Source: Euryodendron excelsum (taxonomy: Eukaryota > Streptophyta > Magnoliopsida > Ericales > Pentaphylacaceae). Taken from it: a stretch of DNA of 64,000 bases. The stretch is taken from positions 33,421,183 to 33,485,182 of the forward strand of contig CM065377.1 of NCBI GenBank assembly GCA_033060915.1, given 5' to 3'. A program made the translations under genes and the position numbers. Below are positions 56,576 through 64,000 of this stretch, piece after piece. The notes below the pieces were generated by a model. It searched no databases, was not told where the DNA came from, and saw only the letters and a program-made list of their open reading frames with translations. Positions within the stretch are counted from its first letter, which is position 1; each line of letters begins with the position of its first letter.

Positions 56576-57880
56576 TCAATAGGGCTTTGGGATGATGCCC
56601 GTATCAGCATTCCATCCATGGTTGGGATCTTCAGCCAAGGTAGGATAGGTAAATGTTTCTCCTAGAGTTCCAAGTGAGTTGGTAGCGATGATGTGATTAT
56701 CAACTTTCTTGACCGTCTTGCCTTCCTTTGCTAGCTCTTTAGTTTTTCTAACAAACTAGTTGGGTAGCTCGTCCTCTTCTAGCTTGATAGATCGAGCCCA
56801 GGGCTTTCCGCTCTAGCGTCCAATCGTGGCTCAGTGTTCCTCAGGTGTAGACAATGGGGGATTTTTATCACTAAGTTTGGACAGCTCGTGGTCAATCTTC
56901 TTCACAGATTCATATATGAGTTCATCTTCGGGGGCCGGCATTCTATCGAGGTTGCACTGTAACTGGGTATGACTTTGTTCCATATCTTCGTATTCCATTT
57001 CCTCCCCATCCTTATAATATATCTCTTGGCATGTAGTGAACCAGACCTTGTCATTACTAAATTTTGTAATGGGATTGACAGTGGGGTCTGTTGAAGAGTT
57101 CGTAGTGACGTTCGTAGGAGGACTTGCTAGTCGTAAGCCAATAGTCTTGTTATCTATCAGGTCTTGAATCTTATGCTTGAGGGTCCAGCATTCTTCGGTA
57201 TCATGTCCTTGGCCACTTGAATGGTACTCACAGTACACCTTTGGGTTAAAATAGGGTGGTAGAGGGTTAGGTCGAGGTCGAGGGGTTATAGGTTTCAAAT
57301 ATCCCACAGCGAGAAGATCAAAGTAAGCTGCAGTTTGAGTGCAAGTGAGTTTAGTGAAAACTCGATCTTTTGGTCTCACTCGCCTAGGTGCCCTAGATGA
57401 CCTGAAAGGTTGGGGATCAAGTTCCGGTGTAATGGCTATTAGGTCGGTAGTTTGGAAATTGAAGGGGTTTCGGGCTTTATATTTCAAAGTGGGACAATTT
57501 TCGGTGTCAAGGCCAAGCGGATAGGACTGGTACTCATAGGATAGATTATAGGATTCAGGGGTTTGGTTAAAGGTCGGCCTGAGAGATGCTGGAATACGGA
57601 AAACCGCTTGGGGATGTTGTTGGTGAGCAATGGTATGGGTATGGTCTTGGATTTCCCTCCTTATCCTTTTTCGTTCCTCGTGAGTCTGAGCCTACGAGGA
57701 TTCTGCCTGCTCATGGGTTGTATAGGGTAAGAGTGAAGAGAGTATGCCTTCCATTTTAGTCATCCTGTGTCTGACTCCTTTCGCTTCTGCTAGTAGTAGA
57801 GTTAAGGTATCGAGTGTGAGTAATTCCATGGGCATTTCTGAGCTTTTGGCCTGTAACGATAAGGGGATGAGGAGAGGTAC
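56576..57880 (-). pseudogene. gag: Tat-3 truncated gag-like frame
   Basis: Minus strand. A short start (MPMELLTLDTLTLLLAEAKG, from ATG 57835) follows a consensus acceptor. It passes directly into the gag C-terminal part: LKPITPRPRPNPLPPYFNP near 57296-57240, then the knuckle-like CEYH..GQGHDTEECW and KHKIQDLIDNKT. The gag core domain seen in Tat-2 (KMPDFQKYNG and following) is absent. A stop near 57690 and one at 56831 break the frame. Homology to the Tat-2 end resumes past the second stop and finishes GIIPKPY, stop at 56578-56576. The loss of the core suggests it cannot form capsids by itself. Confidence 0.68.
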
Positions 57881-57881
57881 C

Positions 57882-59301
57882 TGAAACCAACAAAGGAAAA
57901 GAGTCATTATTTTATCTTGACAAGTCTTTATGCAATGCATGCTCTAGGGTGTCTCTCTTTAGGAGGGAAACTACACATGGTGTATTAGCTCACTTTAGGA
58001 GATAGGGGTTTGGCCCCTGTATACAGATACCTTACCGATGATCAGGAACCTACATTCATTCATACATTTAATTGCGAAAAGTAATAGAATACATTGAACT
58101 TTGAATTTAGAATACAAGAGGAATTAGGGTACTCTTTAATGGGGGAGAGGGAAACATTTTTTCTTTGGACTTCCACCTATCTAGTTTTACATATGGAATC
58201 CTAAACTACTCTTAAGTATTCAGATTCGCCTTCTTTAGATTTAATGTCGAGGAGGTCGCTGAGAGACCTTGTTGATCGATTGCCCCTTGTCTTTATGGCA
58301 ATCCTATCTCCGTGAGCATAGAAGGATTGGGGCCCTTCTTATGGAATGAATTGATGCGTATGCCATGAGTCCTTAGGGTTACGTGGGAACCCTTAGGGTT
58401 TAGGTAGGTTTAATGCAAGGGAGAGTGAACTAGCTGTCACTCTCTTTGGGTTGATCATATGCATGAGAATGTAGTGACTTGAGTTACTTGGAACTCTCGT
58501 TTTGACATGGAATACGGGATGTATGAAAATGGATGCATAGAGTATAAGAAAAGATAATACAGTTGAAGTACATATGCATGTATGAGCAGTTAGACAGGCA
58601 TTATAATAGTACGAATACAGTCATTATAACAACAGGAATAGACAGGTATAAATGAAAATAAGAGCAGTCGCCCTTTCCTTCATGGTTTTGGAAAACGGTG
58701 TGCGTGTCTTAAATCCGGCAGAGGTTCGGCTATGCAAGGTGTCTATATGAGCATGAGGTTGAGGGTTGACTAATGCATCCTAAAAAGGCTCGGTCCCCGA
58801 ATCTTCAAACCTAGGCTCATTCCCCGATGTGGTGCCATGATCAGTTGGTGATCCAAGCGGGGGAACCATCAAGAGGCCGTAGGCAAAAAAACTGACACAG
58901 CATCTTACCTACAACCAATATACCGTTCCCCCTTTCTAACTAGAAGGGTCATATCAGGGTAAAGATAAAAGTCTGCAGAATGCAAGTGCACACACAGTGT
59001 GTGTGTGATTTTTGAAAGCAGAGGAAAGAGCCCAACAACTCCCATTCATCCTGTTCACCACATTCATGCATGGTAGTTAATAAAATTTAGACAAAAAGCG
59101 CAGCTACAAAATGAAGATGCAAGAGTTAGTATGTGGATAGCAAACTTAATACAAGATAATATGAATAAATGCATGTTTTTTGAAAACAATTTTGAAATTT
59201 TGGTTTTGAAAATTTAAAGTGAATAGGACTGAACAAGTTAATAGAAGGCTCTACAAGGGTGAAAGGTAAAGAGACATGATTACGGCCTAACCCTCTAAGT
59301 G
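57882..59301 (-). other. Tat-3 leader, ending in a splice acceptor
   Basis: About 1.4 kb on the minus strand, collinear with the leaders of Tat-1 and Tat-2 (for example the GGAATGAGCCTAGGTTTGA block near 58810 and GCATAGCCGAACCTCTGCC near 58730). It ends CTTTGTTGGTTTCAG (AG 57882-57881), directly before the gag-like frame. Confidence 0.65.
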
Positions 59302-59319
59302 TCCCCAATGTAGTCGCCA
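59302..59319 (-). other. Tat-3 primer binding site
   Basis: TGGCGACTACATTGGGGA on the minus strand, 2 bp after the LTR end. The first eight bases equal the Arg-tRNA-type site of Ogre elements; CTGC is replaced by ACAT. Confidence 0.75.
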
Positions 59320-62300
59320 GCTGTCGCGCTCAGATTTTTCACACTCGAGGATTACACACACAAGCGGGAGAAACACTGTACTCTTTCGTTAGAACTCACC
59401 CTCCTAGAAGAATGAGTGTGACTAGGTTTGAATTGAAAATTGGTTTGAATAAAGGGCTTTCGAAAAACATTTGGAGTCGCCACCTGACTTGATTAAAGTG
59501 AGTTAGGTCACCTAAAAACTAAGCACAATCTGAAAACTATACTTAGGGTTTTTGAAAACGACTTTTAAAAATACTACCTCTAGAGAGGGTTTTTAAGAAA
59601 ACAGGTTGTTTGGCAACCTTTAGAAAATAACTAAGCCCTTTTTAAAAATAAACTCCATTTTGGTCTTTGAAAACAGTGATCCTAGATTCGGAGGTTGGTT
59701 CCATGTAGGGAAGACACACTAAGCCATCACCCTACCCTGCCCTCGCGGTACCTACACGTCTATTTACCCTAAATTCACCTATGAGAGTCTTCAACTAATA
59801 AATATCCAATCCTATCCACTTTAGAAAATAATTTTGAAAAGAATAATGCATGATATGTAAATGCAAGAAAAAAAAAGAGTTCAAAAATAGATTTGGAAAT
59901 AGATTTGAAAAGAAATTAACTTGATTTAAAAGAGATTTGAAAAGAATTAAGGAATTGGAAATTAGAAAAAGGTTGTGGAAATAGAAGTTTGAAAAAGGTT
60001 GTGACCGCACCTATGAGGGTTGCTTACGTATCCTTTTTGAGGAATCAGGTCAGTCGTAGTTCGGATAAGAGTCCGATAAAAAATAGATTTTTGATTTGAA
60101 CTTAGAATAGAAGATTTAAAATTGGAGTTTGGAATTGAAAAGTTTGGACTTTGATTTGGAAAAATAGAACTTAGAAGAAAGGTTTGGACTTGTTTTGGAA
60201 AGATTGAGGTTTAGAAAACGTAGACTCAGGAAAGATAGGATTTAGAAAGGACTTGAGATTAAGAAAGATTTGACTCGAATGTTGGACTTGCAAGATTAGG
60301 AAAGATTGGATTTCGGAAGGGTTCGAATTAGGAAAGATCCGATTTAGGAAAGTTTTGTTTTAGGAAAGTTTCAAATTATGAAAGTTTTGGTTTAGGAAGG
60401 TTTTGAAATAGGAAAGTTTCAATTTAGGAAAGTTTTGGATTAAGAAAGTTTCATTTTAAGAAAGATTTTGAAATAGGAAAAGTTTTGATTTAAGAAAGTT
60501 TTGAAATTGAAAAGTTTTGAATTTAGGATGTTTTGAAATAGGGAAGTTTTGAAAGTAAGAAAGTTTTTGATTTGGAAAGATTTGAATTTTAGAAAAGTTT
60601 AGAACTTCAGAAAGATTCAAAGTTTGAGTTTTAGAAATTCGGGAAATTAGGAAAGGTTTAAGCTTAAGAAGGATTTTAAAACTTAGATTTGGAAAGTTGA
60701 AATTTGGAAAGAGATGAAATTAGGAGAGGTTGGAATTTAGAAAATATTTGAAATCTTAAAGTTTAAGGAATCTTAAGGTTTAGGAAAGTATGAGATTAGG
60801 AAGGAATGGATTAGGAAAGATTTAGACTAGGAAGGGTTAAGATTCTTATTTCCTAAAACAAGGGGATTTTGTTTCTAAAAGATATGTTTTGATTTTGTTT
60901 CCAAAAACGGAGGATAGGATCTAGTTTCCTAAATGGGGAGATTGGATTTGGTTTTCTAAAGGGAAGATTGGATTTGACATGGATTTGGAATGATGATGTT
61001 TTAGAAACCCTAGATTTGGAAGACTATAGTTTTGTCGTAGAAAAAAGGGTTTGGAAACCCCAATGATTTTGATGTAAAAGGGGAGATTTTGGAAATCTAG
61101 ATTTTAAGGCAAGATTGAATATCATGTTTTTGGGAAGGAAAATGGGATTTCCTAATTGTGGGTTCTAGGGTTTAACTTGGACTCTAAGAAAAGAGATTTT
61201 TGGAAAGTGAGTTTTTAGATAGGGAGATTTTTGAAAGGAAATCCTAGAGAGGAGTTTTTAGAAAGTAAGTTTTGAAAAGAAATCCTAGTAAGGAGTTTTT
61301 AGAAAGTGAATTTGAAAAGAGAGTTTTTAGAAAGAGATTTTTGGAAGGAGATTATTGGAAAGAGTTTTTAGGAAAGAGATTTAGCGAGAGAATCTTCTAA
61401 GAAGGAAAACTAGGGAGTGTTTTTAGGAAAGGAGTTTTGAAGAGAGCTTTTTGGAAAGGAGTTTGAAAAGAAATTTTGAAAAATAGAGTTTTGGAGAGAG
61501 TTTTTTAAAACAATTTTGGAAAGGAATTTAAAGAGAGTTTATGGAAAGCATGTTGGAAAATAGATTTTTAGGAGGAGATTTTTAAGAATAGATTTTTTAG
61601 AAAATATATAAAATATCTCACTTTCCTAAAACGATTCTAACCATAAGAAGGTTAGAACCACTTTAGGATAGTGGTTTTGAAAAGAACAAGGATTTTGAAA
61701 ATATGGACCATATCGGTCACTTTAAATGTAACACTTTTCTAAAGTAACTCTAGCCATGGAAAGGCTAGAATCACCTTAGGATTATGATTTTGAAAACAAG
61801 TTTTGAAAAAAAAGATTTTGATGCAAGTTTGAAAACAAGTTTAATGCAAGTTTTGAAAACGAGTTTGAAAACGAATTTTGGAAAAATGCAAGATCATGAC
61901 ATGCACAATGCAAATTGGGGTCGTGAACATACAAGGTTAAAGGCTTCACCATATAATCAAGGGAGCCGAACCCACATGGTCTCCGGTTAGACTAAAAGAA
62001 AGCCCTCGACACGGTGACCCTCCAATAGCTTAATCCTACACATGGACCGGGAGGTCCCTTATTTCAAACATGCAAAGAAAGGGGGGGGGGGGGGAGAAGA
62101 AGATGGGGGATTAAATAGAAGAAAACTCAAGTGGGTTCAGAGAGAGGAGAAAGGGGCAGGTGTGTAAACTTAAAGAGAAAGCGTACCTTGTGTATTCTTT
62201 ATTTTGCTTAGCTTTGCACGCTTTGCTTTACTTGTCTTGCTTCGGTTTTCACTTCAGTCTTCGTCTTGAACTTTGAGTGCTTGCTTCGATCTTCAAGAGC

Positions 62301-62523
62301 TTTAGATTGCAGCACTTCAAGTCTTCAAAGGAGGTTTTGGAGGCTAGTGTATGAGTGTATAAAAGTATATGTGAGTGTATAGGAGGCTAGGGTTTGTGTA
62401 TGGAGGCTAGGGTTTGAAAAACCTAAGGAGACCAGGGTTTAGAGAGGCTACGAGCTCTGTATATTGAAAAGTAGGATTTTTAGACTGAGTTTGCGGACTT
62501 CTTTCACGCTGGAGGAGGGTTTG

Positions 62524-62531
62524 TATTTATA
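62524..62531 (-). promoter_or_regulatory. TATA box of LTR I
   Basis: TATAAATA on the minus strand, the functional 5' LTR promoter of Tat-3. AAACCCTAGCC boxes lie about 110-145 bp downstream (near 62388 and 62407). Confidence 0.7.
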
Positions 62532-63839
62532 GAGAGAAGAATGACCTAGCACCTGTTGCAGTAGCGCCAGGCCAAATAACCTTCTAGCGCCACTAGTAGT
62601 GGCGCCAGGCCAAATATTGGCTTGGCGCCCCTACTAGTGGCGCCAGCCAATTAGGAAAGTTTTAAAGTTGGCAAGCAACGTATCTTGAGAAGATTTGGGC
62701 GCCTTTACTAGTGACTACCATGTAATTTTTAGCCTGGCTTCACTAGTAGTGACTTTGAAAGGTCCGAGAAGCATTTAAGGGACCGAAAATGGCCCCAAAG
62801 GCCGAAAAAGGGCAGGAACCCTTAGAATAGGGTCCCAGAGGTAATGGACTTGAAAAAGGATGATAAGACGCGTTGGAAGGGTTGACCGAGCCATTAGGGG
62901 TAAAACGGTCAACTGGATCAGAAGACTACCGGAATGGACTCGGAATGTCCCGGAAGAAGACTTGAGATTTGGGAACATTATTTAGAATGTCCCAGGAGGT
63001 TACCGGTTTGAAATCTAGAGCCGGTGTGGCTAGAAAAAGGCGACCAACCCACCAGGGGCAAAACAGTCATTTTGTACCGAGTTTATCGAAACTAACTCGA
63101 AATGATCCGAAAAGATAAAGGAAGGTCGGGAATACTATAAAAAGCATTCTCGGGAGGTTACCGGTTTGATTCCTAGAGCCAGTGTGGTCCCCGGGGTGTT
63201 CGGATGCCTAAGGGTAAAATGATCATCTTGACCGGAAAGCCTCGGAATTGGCCCGAAACTAACTAGAAGGCACCTAATCATGCCGGATTGCTTTTAAGAC
63301 AATCTTGGAGAGGGTGGACTTACCATTCTGTGAACTTAGGTGTGCTCTCGAGAAACACACTGGAAATGGCCCTATAGGTAGTTTGGTCATTTTTCACCAA
63401 AGTGGACTAGCAGGCACTGGTGTTGACCTGGGTTTTGAGTATTTCCACCACTCTGACGGTGGTCCCATGATACAGGGGTTGTTTGGAAATTCCCTATATC
63501 AACCTGTTTGCAAGTATTTTCGCTACTCTGAAGGTTGCAATGTTTGCGAGTACTTCTGCTATTCTGACGATTCGCGAACATTCTCGAGAATGCCTGATCT
63601 CGGAAAGCTACTAAAGGGACTTAGCGCCTGAGAAGTCAACTTTTTTGAAAGGCGTGCCGAAACGGACATTTCTACATTAGCGGGCTAGTAGGTGCCAAAG
63701 GCGGACCGTTCTACCATCTTGGGGTCTCGTCCTAGTCGACGGGTTTGAAGGGACTTACCGTTCCGAAGAAACTTTCTTCAGAAAACTTGCCAGATTGGAT
63801 AGACTTACCGTCTCGAGGAATCAACTTTCTCAAGAGAGG

Positions 63840-64000
63840 GATTAAAATTGGAATTGGAAAAGGGGACGTACCGTCTTCGGAAAGACGTGCCTATTGGAAT
63901 TGGAAAGAGGACTTTCCGTCTTTAGAAAGACATGCCTACGGGAATAAGAAAGGGGACTTACCGTCCTCGGAAAGACCCGCCTGATTTGGAATTGGAAAGG
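63840..64000 (-). repeat. U3 tandem array in LTR I (about 46 bp units, runs off window)
   Basis: Units with GGGACGTACCGTCTTCGG and AAAGACGTGCCT start near 63855, 63900 and 63945. They are the same array as at 51028-51260. Confidence 0.75.

Larger units (their letters stand above)
46556..64000 (-). mobile_element. Tat-3: minus-strand Tat/Ogre-type element with antisense cargo gene (5' end outside window)
   Basis: Read on the minus strand: 5' LTR (beyond 64000 to 59322), primer site 59319-59302, leader to 57882, truncated gag 57880-56576, 2 kb non-coding, an antisense PMD gene (+ strand, about 51850-54623), polypurine tract 51465-51447, and 3' LTR 51446-46556. The internal region is 7.9 kb with no protease, RT, RNase H or integrase motif. 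The element sits inside Tat-2 and is therefore younger than it. The two LTRs are clearly closer to each other than either is to LTRs C or G. Confidence 0.82.
59322..64000 (-). mobile_element. Tat-3 5' LTR (I), at least 4679 bp, start outside the window
   Basis: Minus strand: ends AAATCTGAGCGCGACA at 59322. TATA is at 62531-62524. Palindromes GCGCCACT-AGT-AGTGGCGC at 62587-62605 and GCGCCCCT-ACT-AGTGGCGC at 62625-62643. Donor-like GGTGAGT at about 59399-59394. It parallels LTR H closely over its whole length, including the short-repeat body and the U3 array. Confidence 0.87.

Noticed and set aside
1..64000. Search for tRNA, rRNA or other structural RNA genes and for intact host genes
   Set aside because: Only the SINE-like segment shows pol III-like boxes. 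No rRNA-like sequence and no intact multi-exon host gene were recognised.

Overview
The window is intergenic DNA from a large plant nuclear genome. It consists almost entirely of nested LTR retrotransposons, and I see no intact host gene. Evidence for a plant is the mix of families: an Athila-type Ty3/gypsy element with an Asp-tRNA-like primer site, several Tat/Ogre-type Ty3/gypsy elements with 3.9-4.9 kb LTRs and Arg-tRNA-like primer sites, a small hAT element, a SINE-like insertion, and a decayed plant mobile domain (PMD) gene. The species cannot be named from the sequence.

Layout. (1) 1-13726: two Tat-type LTRs (A and B, + strand) abut head to tail at 3302/3303. LTR B is split by an Athila deletion derivative (3997-11246, target duplication ATGAT) and by a SINE-like insertion (11707-11928). 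(2) 13900-35192: element 'Tat-1' (+), with 5' LTR, decayed primer site, long leader, traces of gag-pro, a hAT MITE (20730-21238), an antisense gene remnant, and a 3' LTR. The 3' LTR is split by a minus-strand pair of abutting LTRs (D and E, 24880-31464). (3) 35193-36540: an unassigned, possibly LTR-derived island. (4) 36541-46555: the first part of element 'Tat-2' (+), with 5' LTR, primer site, leader and gag. Its gag is split by a 1976-bp solo LTR (42690-44665). (5) 46556-64000: element 'Tat-3' (minus strand), inserted into Tat-2 and leaving the window inside its 5' LTR.

How the parts work together. The Tat elements have a common plan: LTRs starting TGTAAGCACCCC and ending GCGACA, a 1.3-1.9 kb leader ending in a good splice acceptor, then a gag-like frame. 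In Tat-2 and Tat-3 this frame ends at the same GIIPKP stop. No reverse transcriptase, RNase H or integrase is visible in any Tat element here, so they look non-autonomous, or gutted, and dependent on a helper. Tat-3 carries, antisense to its own genome and next to its 3' LTR, an intron-containing PMD gene. Tat-1 has a similarly placed antisense start with a matching acceptor. This antisense, spliced cargo gene is the most interesting system in the window.

Decay is mostly by C-to-T type substitutions. The Athila gag-pro frame stays in one register for 2.3 kb despite eleven stop codons. Several structural scars are readable: a duplicated flank with a tandem LTR end, a loss of RT and integrase whose first junction stays in frame, and two LTR-to-LTR junctions.
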